The notes under the pieces were generated by a model. That model was not told the origin of the DNA, ran no database searches, and saw only the letters and a program-made list of their open reading frames with translations. The position numbers and the translations under genes were made by a program. 64,000 nt of DNA from Oreohelix idahoensis (taxonomy: Eukaryota > Mollusca > Gastropoda > Stylommatophora > Oreohelicidae), in assembly GCA_024509875.1 (NCBI GenBank), contig JAMPIV010014837.1, positions 124,001-188,000 of the forward strand, in the 5' to 3' direction. Of the stretch, positions 22,495 to 33,235 are shown piece by piece. Each line of letters opens with the position of its first letter. Position 1 is the stretch's first letter.

Positions 22495-22985
22495 AGAGAA
22501 ACACCATAAACACTACACATATTAGGTAATGACACAAACGGCAGAGAAGAGAAACACCATAAACACTACACGTATTAGGTAATGACAACAAATAGCAGAG
22601 AAGAGAAACACCATAAACACTACACGTATTAGGTAATGACACAGCAGAGAAGAGAAACACCATAAACACTACACGTATTAGGTAATGACACAACAAACAG
22701 CAGAGAAGAGAAACACCATAAACACTACACGTATTAGGTAATGACAACAAATAGCAGAGAAGAGAAACACCATAAACACTACACGTATTAGGTAATGACA
22801 CAGCAGAGAAGAGAAACACCATAAACACTACACGTATTAGGTAATGACACAACAAACAGCAGAGAAGAGAAACACCATAAACACTACACGTATTAGGTAA
22901 TGACACAACAAACAGCAGAGAAGAGAAACACCATAAACACTACACGTATTAGGTAATGACACAACAAACAGCAGAGAAGAGAAAC
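22495..22985 (+). repeat. 49-56-bp minisatellite with higher-order structure
   Basis: Nine units share ACACCATAAACACTACACGT. Successive spacings of the motif are 53, 54, 49, 56, 54, 49, 56 and 56 bases, so a 54+49+56 block (159 bp) is duplicated. The minus-strand open frame through it follows from the lengths and is not a gene. Confidence 0.9.
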
Positions 22986-23715
22986 TACGAGAATTATTTC
23001 TGAATATCAGAAAATGTTTGATTGGTCAGAACTTGTAGCAATATTCCTCATCTATTGGATAATTGTTCATTGATGAGATTTTTTTATTTGTAATCAGAAA
23101 ATTTTTTAATTGCTCAGAATTTGAGGAAGGAAGAATGTATCATGTTTGTATCAAAGTATTGTTTATTTGGCACAGCTTGTGTTGGAAACAAAAACTCTGA
23201 CCAACTTTTACACCAAATTAAATGTGACAACAGACCTTCTCGTCTGCTCAAGTTATGTTGATTCCTGAATTAATTAATGCCACTTTTATTCTTCATGTAT
23301 AAGTAAACATGTTTCTGTTCAATTGCCAGTTTTTATTGCAGTGTTTTACCTGACCAGTTGTATCTGCACAGTTCATGTCATTTTTTTACATTTTGGTTTG
23401 TTTATACCTGCTGATTTTTTGTGAAATGCCTGAATATAAAAAAACAACAAATTTTACAGGTAAAACACAAATAAATGTAATGGACAGAGAGTCATGGTTA
23501 ATGAAGTTAAATAAATAAGAGAAACAGACTAATGGGGGTTAACTGTGCCAAATAATCTAGAAATAGGCAATAATTATAACAGATAAAGCAGAGAAAACCA
23601 TAACAGATAAATCAAAGGGGGAATAACTAGCAGATAACTCAATAAAGGGGGGATAACTGTAGCAAATAAATGAGAGAAATGGATGTTTTGTAATTTCGAA
23701 AAGATGGAAGTTAAT
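22986..23715. other. Spacer without recognisable genes
   Basis: AT-rich DNA. AGATAAATC-like short repeats lie near 23580-23670. Confidence 0.35.
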
Positions 23716-24409
23716 TTAACACATTAACTACCGAATTGAAAAACACACTGTGGCCGAATTAAATTTTTTTCCCATTTTCATCCTGTAGGTGTTTGCACAA
23801 AGTAAGCTGTAGTTTTCGTAATTGTTTACAGATTTTTTTGAATTACATGCCATTTTAAAGATAAATGAATGTACTATTACAATGCACACTGGTTGTAACT
23901 CTAATAGAGGTTGTTGCTATTTAACGGCCCTCCGATGGCCGAGGATTTGCAATATTTTCACAATTATAACTGCTTGCGCCCCATCTCTATCAAAATCACA
24001 ATTTCAATCAATGTGCACACTGTTTTCACTCTTGTCCTGGTCGCTAGATCTATCAGTCAATTGTTGAAACACGTTTCTATCATATTCAGCCGTTAGACGA
24101 GATGTACACGCATTTTTTGTAGTCCTATCACTAGTTGCCACGGTAAACAGTTTTACACGATTTGGTAACTAACCCAAAACGCTGAAAAATATGAATATAA
24201 TATCAATTTTCCAGTGTTCTACAACAACCATGCTTTGGGAATTTGTTTTCCGGTGGCAACTTAAAATCTCGAACCAGATCAGAGAGTGATTCAGTACATT
24301 TTTCATTCGTTTTATTACTAAAATTAGATTGGCGCTCTGAGCGGCTTGCGGTCCAAATGTGATTATTTTGTGAGCCGCTGATAGCGGCTTGCGGTAGTTA
24401 ATGTGTTAA
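23716..24409. mobile_element. TTAA-flanked MITE, copy A
   Basis: TTAA at 23716-23719 and 24406-24409 bounds a 686-bp element whose ends are inverted repeats: CACATTAACTACCG at the left and CGGTAGTTAATGTG at the right. TTAA target sites are the mark of piggyBac-type transposition, so this is likely a piggyBac-related MITE. It has no transposase. Confidence 0.75.
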
Positions 24410-25389
24410 AGGGCTGATGTTTCTTATGACGATTTATTTTAAAATAAACCAACATTCCTGAAAAACAAAACCTTCATAAAAGATTAGGAATGTCAGTTTT
24501 GAAATTCAGTCAGAAAATAAATATGATATTCACATATATAAGAAATATACACTATGTGTTTATACTGAAGTAAGTGTTGTTGTTGGTTTTTTTCTCAATT
24601 ATTATGTCTTAACTTACAAGTAGACATTTATATGAGAAATAATACGCTGATTAAAAAGTTACTTCCTGCTGTTATACCCTAACTTGTATCCACTGGACAT
24701 ACATGAAACAAGATGCAGTAACTACCATTTGACTAAGAAATGTTTATATTTGCAGAAACAAAATAAAACGCTATAAAGTCTAAACTGACTTGACATGATG
24801 TCAACAATGGCTGCCCGCTATGATGTCATAGATAGACCAGAACAGATCTCACGTTGAGTTGTCACTTTTATGTGCCATTGAATTTTATGTAATAAAAGGT
24901 GTGACAGGATGGGAATTTAGTGATGAGATGATAGTAAGTTAGGTCAAGGAATATTTGACAAGAAGAAATACCCCAGTCAATAAATTCAAAACTACAGAAG
25001 TTAAAATTAATCAATCTATTTAGTAATATATACAAAAGGTATTTAAACAAAATAAAAGAAATTATGACGAAACATGACAGGACACTAGTTAAGGCAACAG
25101 AGTTCTCTTTCTCAAACAAAAGTAACATCTCTCCAAGTCGCTTGAAGATAAGCTGAACAGAAAAAAAAACGCTACATCACGTTAAATGCTTTAGCGGAGC
25201 TTCCTGGCAGATTAACAAATAACGATAGCGTGTCTCCATCAAAACTTATAACCTGGTTGGTGAGTAAAACTAAGACAAGCCCCACCCCCATTTTTGTAAA
25301 ATATGCAAATTATGGTTAAGATCGTTACATTATGTTTCCACATAATCGTTTCCAGCCTGACCTCGTTCCTAACATCACGAAAAAGAAGT
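24410..25389. other. Spacer between the two MITE copies
   Basis: AT-rich, no recognised gene. Small open frames on the minus strand (24868-25128) look like chance. Confidence 0.35.
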
Positions 25390-25667
25390 TTAACACATTA
25401 ACTACCGAATTAAAAAACACACTTTGGCCGAATTAAATTTTTTTCCATTTTCATCCTGTAGGTGTTTGCACAAAGTAAGCTGTAGTTTTCGTAATTGTTT
25501 ACAGATGTGTATGAATTACACGTCATTTTAGAGAGCCAGATCAGAAAGTGTTTCAGTACATTTTTCATTCGTTTTATTACTAAAAATAGATCGACGCTCT
25601 GAGTGGCTCGCGGTCCAAATGATAGGATTTCAAAAGCCGGTCCCACCGGCTCGCGGTAGTTAATATA

Positions 25668-27169
25668 CTGAAGCACATTAAAAACGCACCACTATTATAT
25701 ATACTGATGCCAAGAAGCTGGAAAAAAAAAGTGTGGGAATGTATTGTCCCCGTGTTTGTCATGAGGTAGAGCGAATGGCTGCTGGAATGGAAAGTGCATG
25801 ATTCAACCCACGGGTTTGTGTACAGACTACATGAAAACGATGAAAGTTACACGTGCAACACGATTCCCAACAGCTATGACCCTGAAAATGTGTACGCGTT
25901 GTGGCAGTATACTCGGTATAAAAAGGCCGTTGAGACAAAACACCTAGTACATGTGCTTGAAATGCCACGACTATCTGAAAACGACCGCCAACGAGCCATT
26001 GGTATGTTGAAGACTGGAATGAGCTCGCGGGCCATTGCCAGAAGGATGAATTGCCACCACAGACCTATTGTACGTCTCAATGAACGTTACGGAACCACTG
26101 GCAGTGCCCGGGATAGACTTCGGAGTGACCAACCACGAGTTACTACCCCTGCGCAAGATCGTCATATTGTGCTGAGTCACCTAAGGAATCGTTCTCTCCC
26201 GGCAAGTCAAACAGCAATAGTGGGTAGAAGTGGGCAAGTCTCTCGAATGACAGTCATACGACGACTCAGAGATACAGGCCTTACTGCAAAACGACCTTAT
26301 GTTGGGCCAAACTTGACTCACAGACATCGTCTGCAATGGACAGAGCAACATGTCAGATGGACTAGACTGCAGTGGAATGCTGTCCTATTCACAGACGAGA
26401 GCAGATTGAACATATCCTTTGCTGATGGATGTATGCGGATTTGGCGACGGTGTGGAGAGCGCTTTGCAGATTGCTGTGTTTGTCAGCACAACCGATTTGG
26501 AGGTGGCAGTATTCACATTTGGGGAGTTTTCACCATCGCTTGCCTCTTCACGTCTTCCGTGGAAATGTTAATGCTGTGACATATCGAGATGAGGTTCTGG
26601 ATGCATTGGTTGCTCCTGCATTCACAAATTATCCAGACTTGCAGCTTCTCCAGCAGGATTGCGCACACCGCATGCATTATGCAGCAATATCTACAGCAGC
26701 AGAACATTGTGACGATTGATTGGCCTGCCCTATCACCAGACATGTCCCCTATAGAACATCTGTGGGACGAGCTTGGACGCAGAGTCTACAGGCAAGGTTC
26801 TCCAGCTAATCTGCAACAGCTCGAAGCTGCTCTTACACGTGAATGGGACTTGATTCCCCGGAATTTCCTTCAAAGACTTGTGCATTCCATGCGGAGCCGC
26901 TGCCAAGCTTGTTTGCAAGCACACGGTGGACATACCAGATACTGAGGATAGTGTGAATTAATTTTTTTATTTGTTGCATTTTTGGTTTTCTCCCTTGCCT
27001 GTCAGAATGCAATGAATTTCATAACAATCAAATGTACAAATTAATGACCAGCATGGATTCATAGGAAAATGAATAAAGATCCCAAATATGTAAACTTGTA
27101 AACACTTATATTTACATTTCACACTCTGTTCCTGGATTATACAGGTGGTGCGTTTTTAATGTGTTTCAG
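25668..27169 (+). mobile_element. Tc1-family DNA transposon, ~1.5 kb
   Basis: Terminal inverted repeats CTGAAGCACATTAAAAACGC at the left and the inverse of CTGAAACACATTAAAAACGC at the right (27150-27169), continuing into CACCAC, with TA at both junctions. About 1,500 bp is typical of Tc1 elements. The termini differ by one base, so the copy is fairly young. It sits inside the end of MITE copy B. Confidence 0.9.
25962..26945 (+). pseudogene. Tc1-family transposase, two frameshifts
   Basis: Starts at ATG 25962 (MPRLSENDRQRAIGML) and ends at TGA 26945. The N-terminus is a helix-turn-helix DNA-binding domain (GMSSRAIARRMNCHH), followed by a second binding region. The DDE catalytic domain shows D in LFTDESRL, D in LLQQDCAHR, and E in SPDMSPIEHLWDELGR. 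The enzyme would cut at the terminal repeats and insert at TA. Two frameshifts, near 26525 and 26665, move the middle section into another frame and then restore the first. The usual QDNA.PH motif is damaged at the second one, so this copy should be inactive. Length, about 327 codons, is close to the family norm. Confidence 0.88.
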
Positions 27170-27180
27170 TAATATGTTAA

Positions 27181-28804
27181 AAAGTATAAAAAAATCCAAA
27201 TTTTTTTAGAAAACTAAATTCACGCATGAAAAACTGAAAAACCGACAATGAAGACAAAATAAACCTGCTCATCATCACACAACAGAGGAAACGCAAAATA
27301 GTCGATCTTTGTCACGAAATGGATTTAGGACTAGAGACTGTCTACATATAGTGACAAGACAATAGTAAGAAGAAAGACTGAAATGATAGATTCAGATAGA
27401 AATATAGTGCAAACTGTGAAAGTTGAGACCATTGGCTCCGAGGTTGAGAACCGAGGTTGATTCTTTCCTCGCCACTTCGGACGTTTAAATTGCTATGGCC
27501 TCGAACCACCTCTAACTACCCTATGGGGATAAGGTTCAATTAAGATTCACAAACACCAAGGTACAGACAACATATAGCTACTGTACTAAAGGAAATGACT
27601 GATGCCAGCTACAATTTATACAAGTTTATTATACACCTATAAACAACAAACATATGCATGTCCCATACATCAAGTGCGAGGATGCACTCCTGAAACAAAA
27701 TCAAGCACAGTTTAAAAAAATGCATCCACCCCAACCCTTCTCCCACAATTGCAACCTGTATGGAGAAAGAAGGTAAGGTTAACTGAAATGAACTACACTG
27801 CACTTGATGTCGCCTACACTCCAAACTAGCTGTTCTAAATTCTAACTCTAAGTCCACTGATAGCTGGAACGACGGCGAAGTGACTACACAATCTCTGCAC
27901 AGACTTCGGTTCTACACAGCCTATCCTGGAATCTCCTGAACACAACTAACTGCACCTCTAAACTTCAGCAGCTGTCCTCTGCTATGATTCACCAAAACTA
28001 ACAGTTCTGCCTATCTGTGCTGACTTCAGTAGAGAGAATGTTTACCCTATCTCTCTCCACTACTCTGGAATTGACTGAGGTTTAACAGAACCCCCCTGGA
28101 TTCTGGACTGGAACTGTAGCTGACTTCTACCACTCTGAAATTACCTGCCCGAGTATCTATAACTGGGCCGTCGGCTTTATTATGGCCGTGAAGAAACGAA
28201 CACAAAATTACCACAACGCTGGCAGCCTGCCAAATCTGCGTGTGTAGCGAGCGTCAGAGCTCAGGATTTATCCACAAAAATCCTATTCGCTGGAAAATGT
28301 CTTCCCCTGGCTGGGAAAACGTATTTTCTTCCTCTCCTTCCACTACTGGCAACTAACGTAAAACCCTTGCGGTTCTGCGAATGCCCCAACTTTGCCGTGG
28401 GAGAAATTTTGTGGTCTCAAAATTCCGCTCTCATTCCCACAAAGCCGGTACCTGCAAATCTCGAATGTCCAACTGAAGGGCAATCGACTTGACTCTGGCA
28501 ACCCGGCTTTGGCAATTAATTTTTAGAGACCGAACTTATGAAGTTCGGGCGTATTTATTCTCAAGCCCCCACGCGCCGACTTCATGACGTCACATGCGCG
28601 GCGTGGTTCTAAAGCCAATGGGCGCTCTGCATTTCAACTGCAGTTAGCTCTCCGCCAATCAGAACCTTAGATCTTTCTGATGCAACCAGTCCCCGCTAGA
28701 CAAAGAACCGGGAATTGGTCCTAGCCCTATACTGCGGAAATGAAGCAAAAATGGCCGCAAATAATTTAACTCCCGAAAAATGCGTATATGGCCACGCAAT
28801 ATCT
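27181..28804. other. Apparently unique DNA with higher GC and promoter-like motifs
   Basis: No transposon or gene recognised. From about 28170 GC rises. TGACGTCA (full CRE) lies at 28585-28592 and CCAAT boxes at 28615-28619 and 28655-28659, in CpG-containing sequence ahead of the LTR element. It could be a host promoter, or a remnant of another LTR. Confidence 0.4.
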
Positions 28805-29937
28805 TGTGGCCGGGTAGGGTAGTGGGGATTGCTGTTTTGAATCGAGAGTATTAGATCTTGATTACTAGCTAGCCTGCTAGAGGTGATGATTTCTCTCTAC
28901 AGACTTACAGGAATTTACCAGGTTCGGGGACAATCCTCTATGATGTTTTATTTTTAGAGCATATGGTTATTATTTGTGTTGCACCTGCAACGATTAGCTT
29001 TGGCATGACCCTTTAATAATTGCTATGATGGCTAACTGCAAACATATGATTCGTCAACAGCATTTGTGTTCAATGAAACAAATGTTTATTCAATTTCCAA
29101 CAAGAACTGAGTTGAGTCAAATGGTAACCACACCAAATTTGCATAATGGCATGTTGACATTCAATAAACAAGCATAAAAAGTCAATGTATTATTTTAATG
29201 ATGCAATATTCCTTATTGCATCTCGTAATCTTTTCAAGTTGCTAAAACATGGCGTGGCTCTTCTATCCTTCTAGTGTTCCTTCGTTTATTTGTTAATGTG
29301 GTCTAGATTTTCACGTTTTTCTTATCTCTTCATTTCAATGAAGAGCCAAACTTTCTTTATTTCATTAGTATTCCTTGGTTTGACTTTCTCTCAGCTTAAG
29401 GACCTTCATTCTTGGTAAAAGGTTCAGATATATACCTGGGTTTACAATTCTTTACCCAGTTTTCGAGCGTAGCTCCGTTTCAGTTATGACCGTGGGCTCT
29501 AACCGTTATTGCATGCAGTATTTGGCAATACTTACAGTTTTCATGAACTCACAAACAAATTATCACATTCCACATTTCGAAGTTACACAGTTGCATTGAT
29601 TGTGCGAAGTCAATCTCCTCTATAGAATATCACTGAGCAAAGAGACTTACGTCTTGTCTCCACCGCTCTAAATTCATACTGACTAAAAAAAAATGGCTTC
29701 ATCTCTCCTGTTCATTCCGGGGAAAAAGAACTCAGCTTAACCATTGGTGGAAAATCACGTGACCAATGCTTGGCGTAAGGAAGCGAAGCTTAGCCTAAAA
29801 TAATGCGTGGCGTTAGGAAGCTAACTTGGTTTAATTAAACATCTGCGCCAAGACTTTTTTTAATCTTCTGTTTCTATAAAAATTTATTTTATGTTAATAT
29901 AGCCTGTATCTAAAAACTTACGGTATACGCGGTTACA
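28805..29937 (-). repeat. 3' LTR of the Ty3/gypsy-like element
   Basis: Starts TGTGGCCGGGTAGGG and ends GCGGTTACA on the plus strand, i.e. TGTAACC...CCACA on the element strand, with TG/CA ends. In the U3-like part an E-box CACGTG (29756-29761) sits between the inverted arms CATTGGT and ACCAATG. TATATA near 29429 is a TATA candidate, and an AATAAA on the element strand lies at 29085-29090. Confidence 0.9.
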
Positions 29938-29956
29938 TACAGATCCCGGGGCCCTG

Positions 29957-29983
29957 CAAATGTATCCCGTAGGGAGACATTTG
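29957..29983 (-). other. Conserved hairpin next to the 3' LTR
   Basis: Arms CAAATGT and ACATTTG, plus inner TCCC/GGGA pairs around a three-base loop, lie 20 bases inside the 3' LTR. The second element has the same arms with a changed loop at 57000-57026. The place normally holds a polypurine tract; here the junction reads GCAGGGCCCCGGGATCTGTA on the element strand. Confidence 0.6.
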
Positions 29984-30475
29984 AGTACTATCAATAACAA
30001 AAATCCATCCCCAAAAATTTCTAAGTTCAAAAAATTTTTAAAGTTCAAAAATTTTTCTAAGTCCAAAAATATTTTCAAAAAATTTAATTTAATTCCTATA
30101 CTGGGGTCCTATGTCTATATGAGGTCGTCTGCTATGTAAAAAAAACTAGTAGTGGACATCAACTTCAAAAAGTGTAACTTATTCATGACATCATAATATT
30201 TTTCACCAAATTTACAAATTGGCAACACTGCCCAACAAAATCTGCAAAACACTCATAAGGTCATCACTAAAAAAAAATGTGACGAGTGGCAACACTGGTG
30301 AATGAACAATAAACTATCTTATTTGCAGAACTTGGCTGGATTATCATAATCTATTACATTTCATTCAAAAAATATAGTTGATTACATTCTCTTGGATATG
30401 GTGGAATGGTGGGGGTGTTATCTCTTTTCTGTTCCTGTTGTTTGCTCCATATATAATTCTGCAAGACTTAACAAA

Positions 30476-30513
<38 letters not shown>

Positions 30514-33193
30514 TGTACTTATTTATTCTATTTCCCAAGTACTCTGCAATATTCCAAGAAATGTCCAAAATCTCTAATTCCTATGGTAATGGTAATCCAC
30601 TTTCATAAAATAGCCAATGTTTTCATGGGTACTCATCATCATCATCTTCCTTTTTTTTCAGTGAATGAGCCACTTGCTCAATATTACATGTAGAAAACAT
30701 CTCTAAACATAATATGCATATTTATCAGACGATAATACAACCAGCATCATTTTTATAAGTAATCATTTTTCACAATAAAAGCATTAAAACCTCATGGCTT
30801 ATCCTTATTTATTTATCTGAATGTTTCCTTGTTATAGACATTTTCCAAATGGTAAGTGTATAACCTCGTTCTAAGTCCGTCACTGTAGAAAATGTTCTAT
30901 ATTACATTTTTTTTTTTTTTTCAAAATATGTGATGTTTGTCTCTAATATCCGTACGTCTGGTGGTGATCCTGTCCATTAGTCAGTTATTTCAAATCATTC
31001 CTTCTTTTCTGTCAATACAGTATTTTTTTTTTTTTTTGTGAACTCTGTCCTAGAAATATTATTTTATATATATATATATATATATTTTTTTTTTTTTTCA
31101 AAGATCTTCTTTGACTTGCCATACATCAATTTTCAAACATCAAATTATTCAGCAACCAACAGACGAATGTTGTTACTATCATATTATGAAATATAAGGGA
31201 AAAGAAAAATATAGTTTCCAAATCATCATGAATTTTCTACATTGGGTTCCGTATTACTTTATTTTCTCTTTTAAGACAACTGCTTATACTTTTGACAATA
31301 TGTATCCATGTTGTCACTCTCGAGGCATCCTTGTATACAATTTATATTTGTCTCCTTTTTTTTTTTTTTTTTTCATAACACCAATGTATCATTTATGGTG
31401 TACCAATATCATTGTATCTATTCTTGTCCTCCTGTTATCTTGAGAATTCATCCTTAGTAACTCCCTATGTACCTTATCTAGCAATACATTTATGCAAAAC
31501 ACATCAAACAATTATTTATGGAAACATTTTAACTGAGATGTAAGAACTTTTGACAGTATATGAGATGAAAAAAATATTTTGGGATCATCACTCAAAAAAT
31601 GTGACATAGAAAGGAAGAAAAATATTCAATTGATCGTGAGGAATCTCCAATATTTTAAAATGTGGATCCTTCCTATTCCTCTTATTCTGTACTGGAAATA
31701 TATCCTTATTAATTGTCCATGTACTATATCTGTGACATGTCTGTCCTTGGGATAACGTTATTTTCTTATCCAATATCCTCGGGGTGAGCAAATCTCAGTA
31801 TGTCCAATTTCATCAACCATTTATTTATTTTCTCTCCTGTAATTATGGGTATGTTATGAGTATAGTACATTGTCAATTTATTCTAACTATCTTACAACAT
31901 TCTGTAATTCATGATAAGGAATAGTCATTTGTTATACAACAATGTTCATATTACAAAGGCAATGAGCAAAAAATCAAAAAAAAAAAAAGATATCTCCAAA
32001 AATGCGGATGTATCTCTATTTCCTTTACCTCTGGGTGTAGCAATTATTCAGTCATTATTTTTTTTTTTTTTTCTCCATTATTTAATCTCTATTTTGTGTC
32101 CTTAGTACCTGTGGTTCCATGGGATTATCATAATTCATTTGTGTCTCTTGTCTACTGATAATCCTTCAATAATGACTTCAAATATGGTCCTCGTATGTGC
32201 AACAATCATCTGCTCTGATTTGTTCCATGGGATTCATCCAATATTCTATTATCTCCTTGTCTTATCTCGTGACCACGAAAGAATAAGATTATCCCTCCAA
32301 TGTTAATGTGGGGGATTTTGTGCATAAACATTTCAACAAAATCTCATCTGTGACAACATAAAGTTTCACCTTAATATAAAATGGCATCTTCATCATACAT
32401 AACCAGTTGCTTCTTCATCTCATGTGTCATTAGTGGTTATCATGCGGTAATGGGGTTCATTTGCTAGGTCAGCATGTGCAAATGCTATTTCTTCAACATG
32501 GGCAAAGGCATCATCAACAAATAGGTGTAATGTGTTCAATCAGGGGTTAGCATATACTAATGCTCTCAAGGGATTCTTCATTTGCAGAAATTCAGCATGC
32601 GCAAATGTCATTGGGGTATTTGTGATAGGCAGTATCAGGGATCAAGCTGGTGGGGTGTATGACTGGTAATGGGGGTGATTTAGTTTCTCTTTTTCTTTTC
32701 TTCTTCAGCTGCTAACCTCAGGGCAGTCAATGTTTTACAATATTGGCTTATGATCCTCAAAATGTGTGAGGGTGGCATATAAACATAATACATGTCTGGT
32801 GAATGGAAGTGTGGAATATGATCAGTTACAAAAGTGTAGATCCATGTTACAACAAAATAGTGTGACACATGTGTTATAGGTAAGGTTGTGTAACATTCTA
32901 AATATTTAGAAAATGTCTGTAACTAAATGAGGGTGTCTGTAAACAAAAACATTGTATCATCTGTGTCATCTTTATTTCAATAATCCAAATAAAAATGTCT
33001 AACTAGAATCCTCCGTGGGCTGGTCTTGATTTTTTTTGGGATCATTATTCTAAGGCTGGAAAACATAACTTTCTCAGTGAGGCTTTGACATCTTAGTCTG
33101 TAAGCAAGTCATTTGAACTGTCCAAGACTGAAAGTAGAGTACATGGGGAGAGTTAGTACATTGTTAAAAATTAAGTGCACATTCGCGATGACC

Positions 33194-33213
33194 GTGTTCG
33201 GATTTGCGAACAC
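33194..33213 (-). other. Conserved hairpin just after the pol stop
   Basis: GTGTTCG (33194-33200), six-base loop GATTTG, CGAACAC (33207-33213): a perfect 7-bp stem. The related element has the same stem with a different loop (GGGTGG) at 61461-61480. Confidence 0.6.
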
Positions 33214-33235
33214 ATAAAACACCTGGGCGTGTTTT

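Larger units (their letters stand above)
25390..27180. mobile_element. TTAA-flanked MITE, copy B, interrupted by a Tc1 element
   Basis: Starts TTAACACATTAACTACCG at 25390 and matches copy A, with an internal deletion (copy A has extra sequence near 23865-24265). Its right terminus CGGTAGT is cut by the transposon at about 25668-27169. The remaining ATATGTTAA follows at 27172-27180. Confidence 0.75.
29938..33235 (-). other. Long 3' noncoding region of the LTR element
   Basis: About 3.3 kb between the integrase stop and the 3' LTR with no credible open frame on either strand, rich in T on the plus strand (A on the sense strand), including 32 T at 30480-30511. It is homologous along much of its length to 56981-61501 in the second element, so it belongs to the family and is not an insertion. 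No env-like frame with signal peptide or transmembrane segment was found. Confidence 0.75.

Noticed and set aside
30365..30608. Frames containing poly-Phe or poly-Lys
   Set aside because: Translation of a 32-base T run in noncoding sequence.
29938..33235. Envelope-like gene after integrase
   Set aside because: No frame of useful length, signal peptide, glycosylation cluster or transmembrane anchor was found on either strand.
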